A stretch of DNA of 64,000 nt from Sphingobium sufflavum (GTDB lineage Bacteria > Pseudomonadota > Alphaproteobacteria > Sphingomonadales > Sphingomonadaceae), in the NCBI RefSeq assembly GCF_021403115.1, contig NZ_JAJSSH010000003.1, positions 310,001 through 374,000 of the forward strand, given 5' to 3'. Shown piece by piece: positions 1 through 7,592 of this stretch (position 1 is the stretch's first letter; each line of letters begins with the position of its first letter). Made by a program: the position numbers and the translations under genes. A model generated the notes under the pieces. It did no database searches. It had not been told where the DNA came from and was given only the letters and a program-made list of their open reading frames with translations.

Positions 1-169
1 GAATCACGAGCTTTGCGTCTCGTTATACTCAGACAAATGATTAGGCAAGCTGATGGCAGGATTTTGAAGCGAGGGGGATGAGGGCGAGACGAGGTGGAGA
101 TCGGCGACCCATTACTAAGCAGGTGATAGGTAGGGGCGAGGGTGTGTGACCCTCCCTCGCCCCTTTTGT
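1..169. other. Left-edge non-coding stretch
   Basis: No credible coding sequence is seen here. The 13-mer at 24-36 (TATACTCAGACAA) matches 12 of 13 bases of one in the divergent sugar-operon promoter at 12091-12103, so part of this stretch may be a regulatory region for a gene left of the window. The rest is unremarkable. Confidence 0.4.
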
Positions 170-2260
170 TTACATACGCGCGCCACCCACCGGCTGGGTC
201 GGTTTGCGGGCTCCCAGCGATTCACGCGCGGCGGCGCGAATGGCGGACCAGATCTGGTGGACCTGGGCGCGGGAGAAGGGATATTTGGGCATGCCGCGTT
301 GCTGGAGCGCGCCCTCGTGCAACACTTCGTAGAGAGCGTCTTCCGACAGGGCGAGCTGGGATTCGCGCAGGTCCGGGCCGGGTGCGCCGCCCGAATGGAA
401 GTTGACGCCATGGCAGGAGGCGCAGGCCGCGCCGACCGCATAGCCCGCCGTCACATCCTTCTCGTCCAGCACGATGGCGGGGTCGTCCACGGCATGGACC
501 ACCATGTCGCGTGGTGGCGAAGCGGGGAGTTTCTGCTTGCCGCCCAGCGCGAAGGTCAGGAGGCGGCGCGGCTGTTGCCCATATTTCCAGCCGACGTTGA
601 GCGCGGAGGCCGCCGCCGCGACGGTGCCGCCCCAGCCGACGAGGACGGAGACATATTGCTTGCCCCCCGCCGAATAGCTCATCGGTGCGCCGATGATGCC
701 GAGGCCCGCGTTGAACTGCCACAACTGCTTGCCGGTCAGCGCATCATGGGCGCGGAACCAGCCATCGGCCGTGCCCTGGAACACCAGATTGCCCTCTGTC
801 GCCAGCGTGCCGCCATTCCAGGCGAAGGGGCGCGGCATCTTCCACCGCTGTTTCTGCGTCACCGGATCCCAGGCGACGAGCGCCCCCGTATTGTCGTCGG
901 GGTCATTCTTCACGAAGCTGATGTCGGTGCCGACGATGGCGAAACCGCCGCCGCCGGGGCCGAGCTTTGCATAGCGGCCAGCGACCTTCATGTAGGGGAT
1001 ATAGACCAGACCGGTCTTAGGGCTGTAGCTCATCGCCTGCCAGTTATGGCTGCCGATGGTGCTGGGGTAGAGGACGACCGGCCCGTCCTGATAATGGATG
1101 CCGGGCATTTCGACCGGGCGGCCGGTCTTGAGGTCGATATGGCTGGCCCAGTTCACCTTGCCCACCTTCTCGGCGGAGATCAGCTTGCCCGTCTCCCGGT
1201 CCAGCACATAGAAGAAGCCGTTCGTCGGGAGCTGCATCAGCACCTTGCGCGGCTTTCCGTCGATGGGGATGGTGGTGGAGATCATGTTCTGGACGGACTT
1301 ATAGTCCCAGCCCTCATTGGGGTTCTGCTGATAGTGCCAGACATATTTGCCGGTGTCGGCGTCGAGCGCGACGATGGAGGCGAGGAAGAGATTGTCGCCG
1401 CCCGCCGGGTTGCGCTTGGCCACGTCATAAGGGCCGCCATTGCCGGTGCCGATATAGATGCGGTTCATTTCGGGATCGAAGGTCATGCCATTCCAGGCGG
1501 TGCCGCCAGTGCCGACCTTCCACCATTCGCCCGACCATGTCTTCGCGGCCATTTCCATGACCGGGTCGCCCTTATTCTGCTCCGGCGTGCCCGGCGCGGT
1601 GTAGAAGCGCCACGCCTGCTGGCCGGTCGCCTGATCGTAAGCGGTGACATAGCCGCGTTGGCCGATGTCCGCACCGCCATTGCCGATGATGACCTTGCCC
1701 TTGAAGGTACGCGGCGCGCCGGTCAGGCTGTAGAAGCTCATGCCGCCGGGCAGTGTGTTGACGCTCCATTCCACCGCGCCGGTCTTTGCATTGAGGGCGA
1801 TCAGGCGACCGTCGAGCGCACCGATGAAGACCCGGCCATTGTCATAGGCGACGCCGCGATTGACGCCCATGCCAAAGCCCATGCGGCCGGTCTTCCAGAT
1901 TTCCGGGTCGTAACGCCACAACTGCTTGCCGGTCACGCCGTCCACCGCATAGACCGCGCCATAGCTGCCGCTGAAATAGAGGACGCCGTCGACGGCGAGG
2001 GGGGTGGCCTCCAGCGAGACTTCGCCTTCCAGCTCCAGCGCCCATTGCAGGCCGAGCTTGCCGATGGTGGCGGTGCTGATCTGGCCGAGTTGGCTGAAGC
2101 CGCTCTCGTCCGCGCTGCCGCCGACATTGCGCCAGTCGGCGCCGGTCCCGCCGGTGGGCGCGGGGCGCGCCGCAGGGCCGGGCTGCTGCGCCACGATCGC
2201 CGCGCCGGAAGAGGCCAGCGCGAGCGCGCAGCCCAGTCTGATCCATCGCGCCTGTCTCAC
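170..2260 (-). CDS. PQQ-dependent alcohol dehydrogenase with C-terminal cytochrome c domain (quinohaemoprotein)
   Basis: This is a 696-residue protein with a GTG start, preceded by a GGGGAGA-like ribosome site and followed by an N-terminal signal peptide (hydrophobic segment ending near AAIVAQQ). Residues of about 40-560 form the beta-propeller of the methanol/ethanol quinoprotein family, with repeated W-motifs such as TGKQLW and TGKQLWQF. A WDY motif after NPNEG matches the segment that carries the catalytic Asp. A haem-binding CASCH near residue 613 starts a C-terminal cytochrome c domain, so electrons should pass from PQQH2 to haem c in the periplasm. The vicinal Cys-Cys pair normally found just before VNRG is absent; the sequence there is GMGVNRG. 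The exact alcohol or sugar-alcohol substrate cannot be read from the sequence. Confidence 0.9.
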   Translation of the reverse strand: MRQARWIRLGCALALASSGAAIVAQQPGPAARPAPTGGTGADWRNVGGSADESGFSQLGQISTATIGKLGLQWALELEGEVSLEATPLAVDGVLYFSGSYGAVYAVDGVTGKQLWRYDPEIWKTGRMGFGMGVNRGVAYDNGRVFIGALDGRLIALNAKTGAVEWSVNTLPGGMSFYSLTGAPRTFKGKVIIGNGGADIGQRGYVTAYDQATGQQAWRFYTAPGTPEQNKGDPVMEMAAKTWSGEWWKVGTGGTAWNGMTFDPEMNRIYIGTGNGGPYDVAKRNPAGGDNLFLASIVALDADTGKYVWHYQQNPNEGWDYKSVQNMISTTIPIDGKPRKVLMQLPTNGFFYVLDRETGKLISAEKVGKVNWASHIDLKTGRPVEMPGIHYQDGPVVLYPSTIGSHNWQAMSYSPKTGLVYIPYMKVAGRYAKLGPGGGGFAIVGTDISFVKNDPDDNTGALVAWDPVTQKQRWKMPRPFAWNGGTLATEGNLVFQGTADGWFRAHDALTGKQLWQFNAGLGIIGAPMSYSAGGKQYVSVLVGWGGTVAAAASALNVGWKYGQQPRRLLTFALGGKQKLPASPPRDMVVHAVDDPAIVLDEKDVTAGYAVGAACASCHGVNFHSGGAPGPDLRESQLALSEDALYEVLHEGALQQRGMPKYPFSRAQVHQIWSAIRAAARESLGARKPTQPVGGARM

Positions 2261-2303
2261 CGTGATTCTCCCCTTGCCGGACGTTGCCGTTCGCTACATA
2301 CTG

Positions 2304-2313
2304 AACATATGTT
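2304..2313. promoter_or_regulatory. Palindrome in the divergent PQQ dehydrogenase / TetR promoter region
   Basis: AACATATGTT is a perfect 10-bp palindrome between the divergent starts of the PQQ dehydrogenase (2260, minus) and the TetR regulator (2463, plus). TetR proteins commonly bind palindromes in such shared promoter regions, so it is a candidate operator. A 10-bp palindrome is weak evidence alone. Confidence 0.3.
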
Positions 2314-2462
2314 TAGGATGAATGTCGCTAAGGCGTCAAGCCATGTCGGCCGCAAGCAGGGGTGGTGGTCGCCCCTATTGTGAGATAGAAATCTCAACCC
2401 GTGGGGCGGTTTTCCGCCCTCCGGTCCCCGCGGCATCGCGCTGTGCAGATGGAGGCCCGTCG

Positions 2463-3089
2463 ATGACTGAAATCCTGATCCCGCTCTCGCCGGTTTCGGT
2501 CGAGATTGCGGATGATGCGGAGGAGCAGCGCGCGCCGCGCAAGGGCCGTTCCTCCGCGCGGGGTGCGATCCTGGCGGCGACGGAGGCGCTGATGGTTGAG
2601 GAGGGCTATGCCGCCGTCACCACCCGGCGCGTGGCCAAGATCGTGGGCGTCACCCCCGCGCTGATCCATTATCATTTCGCGACGACCGACGATCTGTTGC
2701 TGGCGCTGTTCCGCTCGACAAAGGACGGTTTTCGCGAGCAGTTGGCGGCGTCGCTGGCGGGGGACGATCCGCTGACCCTGTTGTGGCGGCTGAACAGCGA
2801 GCCGGAGCGTGCGCGGCTGGTCATCGAGTTCATGGCGCTGTCCAACCATCGCAAGGCGATCGCGGCGGAAATGGCGGAGTATATCGTGGAGGTGCGGCAG
2901 ATTCAGGCTGCGGCGCTGGCGCGGGTATTGCCGGCCGGGCCGAACGTGGCGCCGATGGCCGCGGCAGTGCTGGTCGCGGGGATGGCGCGGTCGCTGGTGA
3001 TGGAGGATTTGCTGGGCGTATCGCTCGGCCATGACGAGGTGCAGGAACTGGTAGAGCGAATGATCCGCTTCGCACGGGGAGAGGGCTGA
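2463..3089 (+). CDS. TetR/AcrR family transcriptional regulator
   Basis: This gene encodes 208 residues from the ATG at 2463. The N-terminal helix-turn-helix lies at residues of about 30-80: RGAILAATEALMVEEGYAAVTTRRVA is followed by VGVTPALIHYHF, the recognition-helix pattern typical of TetR. The remainder is a variable helical ligand-binding domain that I cannot assign to a ligand. Reading upstream to 2322 would add a non-conserved, Pro/Gly-rich stretch, so the 2463 start is preferred. It is divergent from the PQQ dehydrogenase and is a plausible regulator of it. Confidence 0.85.
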   Translation: MTEILIPLSPVSVEIADDAEEQRAPRKGRSSARGAILAATEALMVEEGYAAVTTRRVAKIVGVTPALIHYHFATTDDLLLALFRSTKDGFREQLAASLAGDDPLTLLWRLNSEPERARLVIEFMALSNHRKAIAAEMAEYIVEVRQIQAAALARVLPAGPNVAPMAAAVLVAGMARSLVMEDLLGVSLGHDEVQELVERMIRFARGEG

Positions 3090-3371
3090 ATATGCCGGTG
3101 TCAGCGCCGATAACGGGTTCGTTGCTGTCGTCTGCTGGATGCGAAGGTGCGAGTTCTGGTCGGAAGCCGGAGTGGCAAAGCCATGCCCCGATCCGTCGCT
3201 ATGTATACTCCATTCGACCCATATATCTCGCAATAATCAGACATAATAGTTGCGCTTCACCGGGTGGCCGCTATTTTTGGAATCGAAGCAGGCCGTTTCG
3301 GCCGCGTGGCGCCCCGTGCGCGCTTCACAATCGGTATATGCAGAATAACCGTGTCTCTTGAAAGGAACAGG
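3090..3371. other. Intergenic region upstream of the small exported protein
   Basis: About 280 bp hold no convincing gene. AT-rich patches around 3200-3250 (TATGTATACT, ATATATCTCG, AATAATCAGACATAATAG) could carry a promoter for the gene at 3372, which has a ribosome-site-like AAAGGAACAGG just before its ATG. Confidence 0.35.
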
Positions 3372-3698
3372 ATGCTTCGTACTCCTCTGATCGCCGGCTT
3401 CGTCGCGCTGGCCGCCACCCTGTCCGCTCCGGCCGCCTTTGCTCAGGCTGCCGCCGCAGCGCCTGCCGCTGCCGCCGCCTATAGCGTGGGCGCGACCGAC
3501 ATCGGCACGTTGCTGGACAATCCGGCGACCAAGGCGGTGATCGACAAATATCTGCCCGGCTTCTCCGGCAACCCGCAGATCGACATGGCCCGTTCCATGA
3601 CGCTGGAGCAGGTTCAGGGCTTCGCGCCCGACCAGATTTCGGCCGACTCGCTCGCCAAGATCAACGCGGACCTGGCCAAGGTGCCCGCGAAGAAATAA
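3372..3698 (+). CDS. Small exported protein made of one unnamed ~70-residue domain
   Basis: This protein has 108 residues from the ATG at 3372, which has a good ribosome site (GGAACAGG) and begins a textbook Sec signal peptide ending AFA-QA. After an Ala/Pro-rich linker the mature protein is one domain (nucleotides 3480-3695) with the pattern G-LL-P-x-x-KA-x-x-DK-x-x-PG, then SMTL, Q-x-FA and a C-terminal L-x-x-x-x-x-x-LA-x-(V/I/L). The same domain is seen at the C-terminus of the P450 (35552-35773) and near the N-terminus of the ThuA-like protein (13553-13789). There are no Cys, His or obvious catalytic residues, so a binding or structural role is more likely than catalysis. I do not recognise a named family. 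Confidence 0.8.
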   Translation: MLRTPLIAGFVALAATLSAPAAFAQAAAAAPAAAAAYSVGATDIGTLLDNPATKAVIDKYLPGFSGNPQIDMARSMTLEQVQGFAPDQISADSLAKINADLAKVPAKK

Positions 3699-3706
3699 TC
3701 TCTGGC

Positions 3707-3736
3707 GGCCCGGTGCGCGTGATCGCGAGCCGGGCC
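3707..3736 (+). terminator. Hairpin downstream of the small exported protein
   Basis: GGCCCGG (3707-3713) pairs with CCGGGCC (3730-3736), with an inner CGCG/CGCG stem. It lies just after the stop codon and is followed by GTTCTG rather than a strong T-run, so it is a moderate terminator candidate. Confidence 0.45.
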
Positions 3737-4219
3737 GTTCTGACGGACGGCGTTCGGCAGTGTGAGCGGTTACGGAAGATACGGCGATAAGGCCGGAAGC
3801 CAAGTCTCCGCTTTTCCCTGACGCTGGCATTTCTTCCCCGGCGGGCACACTGCTTGTCCCGACAGTGTGGTGGCGCAGCATCCGGTCATAGGGTCTGCAA
3901 GCCCCGGACAGCTTCGGTTCAGCTGGTTGCGACCATGTTGCCTCGATAGTCCGATCCGGTGGAGGAGAGTCGAAGATGACTGCGGTGCGAAGGACGATGT
4001 GCGCACGGATATAGAACGCACGCGACACCTTCTCCTGCTCAAAGATTTCAATAGGCCAACAGATGCTGCGCGATGATGGAGCCGGGTGCCCGACCGGCCT
4101 CCGGACCGTGTGGCCGGGTTTGGTGGGTGGTTGCCATCGTCCGGCAGGATGCAGCCGCCGATGACAAGTTTCTTGACCCGCGCGATCTTTCGTCGCCGGT
4201 CCCGATGGAGAGATTTTGC
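3737..4219. other. Intergenic region upstream of cytochrome c
   Basis: About 480 bp have no gene I can support. Open frames on both strands lack recognisable motifs and are rich in Arg and Pro, as non-coding frames of GC-rich DNA are. No repeat or RNA structure stood out. Confidence 0.4.
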
Positions 4220-4588
4220 ATGCGTGTTTCCCGTTTCGCGGCCGTTCTGGCGGTCGCCACTTTCGCCACGACGGCTCAGGCTCAGGCGCAGAAAAGCCCT
4301 GGCGAGCAATTGTTCGGCCAGCGGTGCAAGATCTGCCATAGTGTCGAGGCAAGCGGCCCCGCCCTGCTCGGTCCCAACCTGCGTGGCGTCGTGGGCCGCA
4401 AGGCGGGCAGCACGACTTTCCGATACTCCCCCGCGCTCAAGGCGTCGAACATCGGCTGGACCAAGGAAACGCTCGATAAATTCCTGTCCGGCCCGACGAA
4501 GATGGTGCCCGGCACGCGGATGGTCGTCTCCCTTCCTGACGCCAAGCAGCGCGCGGACCTCCTCGCTTATCTCGCCACTCTGCGCTGA
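4220..4588 (+). CDS. Class I cytochrome c (periplasmic)
   Basis: From the ATG at 4220 the product has 122 residues; an in-frame ATG at 4205 would add five. The N-terminus is a Sec signal peptide ending around AQAQAQ. A single CKICH haem-binding motif follows, in a setting typical of small mitochondrial-like/c2 cytochromes: GEQLFGQRCKICH, then GPNLRGVVGRKAG, FRYSPALK, and a Met in the TRMVV segment as the likely sixth ligand. It is a soluble electron carrier and could accept electrons from the quinohaemoprotein at 170-2260, although the genes are not in one operon. Confidence 0.9.
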   Translation: MRVSRFAAVLAVATFATTAQAQAQKSPGEQLFGQRCKICHSVEASGPALLGPNLRGVVGRKAGSTTFRYSPALKASNIGWTKETLDKFLSGPTKMVPGTRMVVSLPDAKQRADLLAYLATLR

Positions 4589-4597
4589 TCGTGCGCA

Positions 4598-4616
4598 CGG
4601 CGGCCTTGTGCCGCCG
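4598..4616 (+). terminator. Hairpin after cytochrome c
   Basis: CGGCGGC (4598-4604) and GCCGCCG (4610-4616) form a 7-bp GC stem with a 5-base loop, ten bases past the stop codon. There is no T-run, so termination strength is uncertain. Confidence 0.4.
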
Positions 4617-4691
4617 ATGTGGCCTTGGCTTGATTGGTGGCAGTCCGCGTGTGCGGGCTGCCCTAAAGCACTGGATGGCAATTAATTGCCT

Positions 4692-4787
4692 CGTCATTGC
4701 GAGCGCAGCGAAGCCATCCAGAAGGCGTCATGCCGCCTAGACTGGTTAGGTTTTGCCCGCCTTCGGCTCGCTGCGCTCGCAATGACG
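4692..4787. repeat. REP-like inverted repeat element
   Basis: The 20-mer at 4692-4711 (CGTCATTGCGAGCGCAGCGA) is the exact reverse complement of 4768-4787, with 56 bases between. The sequence resembles the dispersed palindromic elements of the CATTGCGAGCG...GCAATCCAG type known from many proteobacterial intergenic spaces. It lies between the cytochrome c gene and the convergent GntR gene. No other copy was noticed in this window. Confidence 0.6.
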
Positions 4788-4953
4788 ATAAGGGTAAGTT
4801 GTATCGTAAGATGCCTGAGAGATTTGCGCACGTGCTGACGCATTCGAACTGCCCCCTCGTTACAATAAGGTGAGCAGTTCGAAGTGAAAATTCTGGCCGG
4901 ACCCAGCGCTAGGTGAAGGCCGACGGCGGCCCCGTTGTCCGGTGCGGCTGTCG

Positions 4954-5766
4954 TTATTCTTCGCCGGGCGCCAGTTGCGCCGCGAAGCGTTCGCGGGTGG
5001 TGCGGGCGGTGCGCCGGGCCTGCTCCACGGCGACTTCTTCTGTCGCGAAGAGGAGATGATCGAGCACCGCGGCCAGATGCGCGCGCATGGCGGCACGGGC
5101 CGCCTGCGGGTCGCGTGAGCGCAGGGCCTGCGCGATGGCGCGATGTTCGGCAACCACCGGTTTCACCTTGGCCGCGCGCGCTTTTTCCAGAAGGAGGGCG
5201 GTGTCGGGTGAACTGGCGCGCATCCGCCACAATTGCTCGATGGTGCTGGAGATTGCGCTGTTGCGGGTGGCGTCGGCGATGGCGAGGTGAAAGGCGCGGT
5301 CGGCGTCCGGCTCGCTGGTCGTGCGCGTGTCGGGCCGACGGTTTTCCTGCTCGATCCGTTGCACCAGAGCATCCAGCGCGTCCAGTTCCTCGGAGCTGAT
5401 ATGGACGGCGGCCAGCGCGGCGGCCTCCCCCTCTATCGCCAGCCGGGCCTCGGTCAGTTCGAAGGCGGTGACATGGAAGCCGGGCTGGTCGGCGCTGCCC
5501 GGAATACGGGTGACATAGGCGCCGGACCCGACGCGCACCTCCACGAAACCCTGAACCTCCAGCGCGATGATCGCCTCGCGCAAGGTCGGACGGCTGACAT
5601 TATATTCCAGCGCCAGATCGCGTTCCGGGGGCAGGCGATCCCCCACGGCATATTGGCCGGAGGTCAGCTGGTCGATCAGCTTCTGCGCGAGCTGGCGGTA
5701 AAGCCGGCTTCCCGTCTCTCCGCCCGTGGTCGCCTCTGGCGCATCCTGATTTGACTTGGGGGACAT
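4954..5766 (-). CDS. GntR/FadR-family regulator with FCD ligand domain
   Basis: This 270-residue protein has a GntR winged helix at about residues 22-90 (RLYRQLAQKLIDQL, then GDRLPPERDLA and VSRPTLREAIIALEVQGFVEVR). An all-helical FCD domain follows from about 100 to 245, with the expected acidic and His positions (FELTEARLAIEGEAAALAA, AFHLAIADAT, EHRAIAQALRSRD). FCD regulators usually bind sugar acids and related carboxylates. It is the last gene of the minus-strand sugar-acid operon, 131 bp after a second FCD regulator, so control by a galactonate/arabonate-type intermediate is the natural inference. Confidence 0.88.
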   Translation of the reverse strand: MSPKSNQDAPEATTGGETGSRLYRQLAQKLIDQLTSGQYAVGDRLPPERDLALEYNVSRPTLREAIIALEVQGFVEVRVGSGAYVTRIPGSADQPGFHVTAFELTEARLAIEGEAAALAAVHISSEELDALDALVQRIEQENRRPDTRTTSEPDADRAFHLAIADATRNSAISSTIEQLWRMRASSPDTALLLEKARAAKVKPVVAEHRAIAQALRSRDPQAARAAMRAHLAAVLDHLLFATEEVAVEQARRTARTTRERFAAQLAPGEE

Positions 5767-5897
5767 GCTCTAATTCTCTGATGGAGGGCGACGGATCGAC
5801 CTTTACGCCATGAAGGCGAATTGTACAGATGGCGCAGATAGAAGGTGGGTAAGGGGCGGGCAGAAGTTTCGGCCCCACGCTCCATATGCCGGGGGGA

Positions 5898-6647
5898 TCA
5901 GCCCAGCAAATCGTCCTGCGCCATGTCGTTCAGCGCGAGGCGAAGCAGTTCTTCCATGGTGGCGCGCGCCAGCAGGGGGTCGGACGCCTCGATCGCGTCG
6001 AACACGGCGAGATGTTCCGCAATGGGATCGCGCGCCAGCTTGCCGCTCTGTTCCTTGAAGCGGGTGGTCCATGTGACGGCCGCGCCCACCGAACTGGCGA
6101 GCGAGGCGAGAGGCTCGTTGCCTGCCGCTTCCAATATGGTGCTGTGGAATTGCTGGTCCGCATCACGTCCTTGTACGGTGCCCAGCCCCTGCTGGCGCAT
6201 GACGCCCAGCGCGGAGCGCATGCGCTCCACCTGCGCATCGGTTCGCCGTGTCGCCGCCAGCATCGCCGCCGCCGGTTCGATGACGCCGCGCAGTTCGAAC
6301 AGGTCGGCCACGAAACGCTTGTCCGGCTTGCTGGAGAACATCCACGCCAATATGTCCGGGTCCAGCATGTTCCAGCGCGCACGGGGGGTCACATGGGTGC
6401 CCGCCTTGGGCCGGCTGTCCAGCAGGCCCTTGGCGATCAGGATGCGGATCGCCTCCCGATAGGCGGTGCGTGAAACCTTATAGGCTTCCGCCTGCTCGAT
6501 CTCGCCACCAAAGCCATCACCGGGTTGATACTGGCCCGTGACAATGGCGATCCCCAATTGTCGCGCCAGCGCCTGATGGATGCGCAGACCCTTCGCCTCG
6601 TCCGGGAGTTTATTCTCCGCTTCTTCTTCTGGCTGCTTGCTGGTCAA
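5898..6647 (-). CDS. GntR-family regulator with FCD domain, second copy
   Basis: This 249-residue protein starts at a TTG, placed 8 bases after GGAAAG. The winged helix spans about 22-90 (IHQALARQLGIAIVTGQYQPGD, YKVSRTAYREAIRILIAKGLL, followed by GTHVTPR). The FCD domain contains FVADLFELRGVIEPAAA and QFHSTILEAAGN. It is only 15 bp downstream of the galactose/arabinose 1-dehydrogenase gene on the same strand and is likely cotranscribed with it. It differs from the neighbouring GntR at 4954-5766, so the cluster has two distinct sensors, perhaps one for each sugar-acid branch. Confidence 0.86.
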   Translation of the reverse strand: MTSKQPEEEAENKLPDEAKGLRIHQALARQLGIAIVTGQYQPGDGFGGEIEQAEAYKVSRTAYREAIRILIAKGLLDSRPKAGTHVTPRARWNMLDPDILAWMFSSKPDKRFVADLFELRGVIEPAAAMLAATRRTDAQVERMRSALGVMRQQGLGTVQGRDADQQFHSTILEAAGNEPLASLASSVGAAVTWTTRFKEQSGKLARDPIAEHLAVFDAIEASDPLLARATMEELLRLALNDMAQDDLLG

Positions 6648-6662
6648 TGCTTGGCTTTCCGA

Positions 6663-7592
6663 TCAATCTTCAAACAGCTCTGTAGTATGATTATGCCCGG
6701 AAAGGAACGCATCGGCGACCAATCTTATTGGCGAGAGGTCCACGTCGCTCTCGCCCGCCTGCACCAGCGAGACGAAATGGGCGTAGAGGGCGGGATATTC
6801 GGATTCCGCCTCCGGGGCCTGCGTCACGCCGTCGATCGTCAGGCTGTTGCCCCCATGGCCGAGGCACAGAAGCTCCGCACCCGCCTCCACGACGATGTCC
6901 CAGCTTTGCGGGCCGGTCTGGCGCCAGTCGAATTCGGCGGTGATCGGGATGCCATGGGCTGTCGCCATGGCGAGGCGGGCGGCGATGGGCGCCTGACGGT
7001 TGGCGGGCGTCTCCAGCTCTGCCGAGAGGAGGCGAATGGGGTCGACGACGATGCCGGTCAGGATGGACAGGGCATTGATGCCGGGGTCGAACACGCCGAA
7101 GCCACCGGGTTCCCAGATCCACGCCTGACCGGGATGCCAATGACGCACATCCTCTTTCCACACAATGTCGATGCGGGTCAGGTCGCGTTCGGCGATCCAG
7201 CGGCGCGCGCGCGCCACGCAGGACGCATAGCGGCTGTGCCAGCTGGCGAAGAGGGTGACGTTGGCGGCCCGCGCCAGCGACACCAGCGCCTCCACTTCCG
7301 ACACGGTCGCGCCGGGTGGCTTCTCCATGAAGACATGCTTGCCCGCGAGAATGGCAGCGCGCGCCGCCGCGTAACGGGCCTGCGGCGGCTGACAGAGGAT
7401 CACCGCATCGAGAGCCGGTTCGGCGGCCAGCATGGCGTCGATGTCGCTATAGTTGCGCACGCCTTCCGCCCGCGAATTGCGGCTGGCGACGGCGACCAGT
7501 TGCACGTCGGCATTGGCGGCGATGGCCGGAACATGCTGGTCATGCGCGATCTTGCCATAGCCGACCAAGCCGACTGTCAGGGGCGTGCTCAC
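6663..7592 (-). CDS. Gfo/Idh/MocA dehydrogenase, D-galactose / L-arabinose 1-dehydrogenase
   Basis: This is a 309-residue protein with a GTG start that overlaps the upstream stop codon (GTGA). The N-terminal Rossmann fold shows VGLVGYGKIAHDQHVP, and the family lysine motif reads EKPPGATVSEVEAL, where D-galactose 1-dehydrogenases and Azospirillum L-arabinose 1-dehydrogenase have EKPPG. The C-terminal half carries FDPGINALSI. It should oxidise the anomeric carbon of D-galactose and/or L-arabinose to the lactone with NAD(P)+. L-arabinose and D-galactose share configuration at the relevant carbons, and these enzymes often accept both. Its operon encodes the following steps. Confidence 0.85.
   Translation of the reverse strand: MSTPLTVGLVGYGKIAHDQHVPAIAANADVQLVAVASRNSRAEGVRNYSDIDAMLAAEPALDAVILCQPPQARYAAARAAILAGKHVFMEKPPGATVSEVEALVSLARAANVTLFASWHSRYASCVARARRWIAERDLTRIDIVWKEDVRHWHPGQAWIWEPGGFGVFDPGINALSILTGIVVDPIRLLSAELETPANRQAPIAARLAMATAHGIPITAEFDWRQTGPQSWDIVVEAGAELLCLGHGGNSLTIDGVTQAPEAESEYPALYAHFVSLVQAGESDVDLSPIRLVADAFLSGHNHTTELFED

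Noticed and set aside
146-2383. 745-codon open frame on the plus strand opposite the PQQ dehydrogenase
   Set aside because: It is antisense to a gene with clear family motifs, is rich in Arg, Gly, His and Ala as expected for the opposite strand of GC-rich coding DNA, and has no recognisable domain.
3237-4352. 371-codon minus-strand open frame across the small exported protein and the spacer before cytochrome c
   Set aside because: It overlaps two genes with signal peptides on the other strand and shows no domain or ribosome site.
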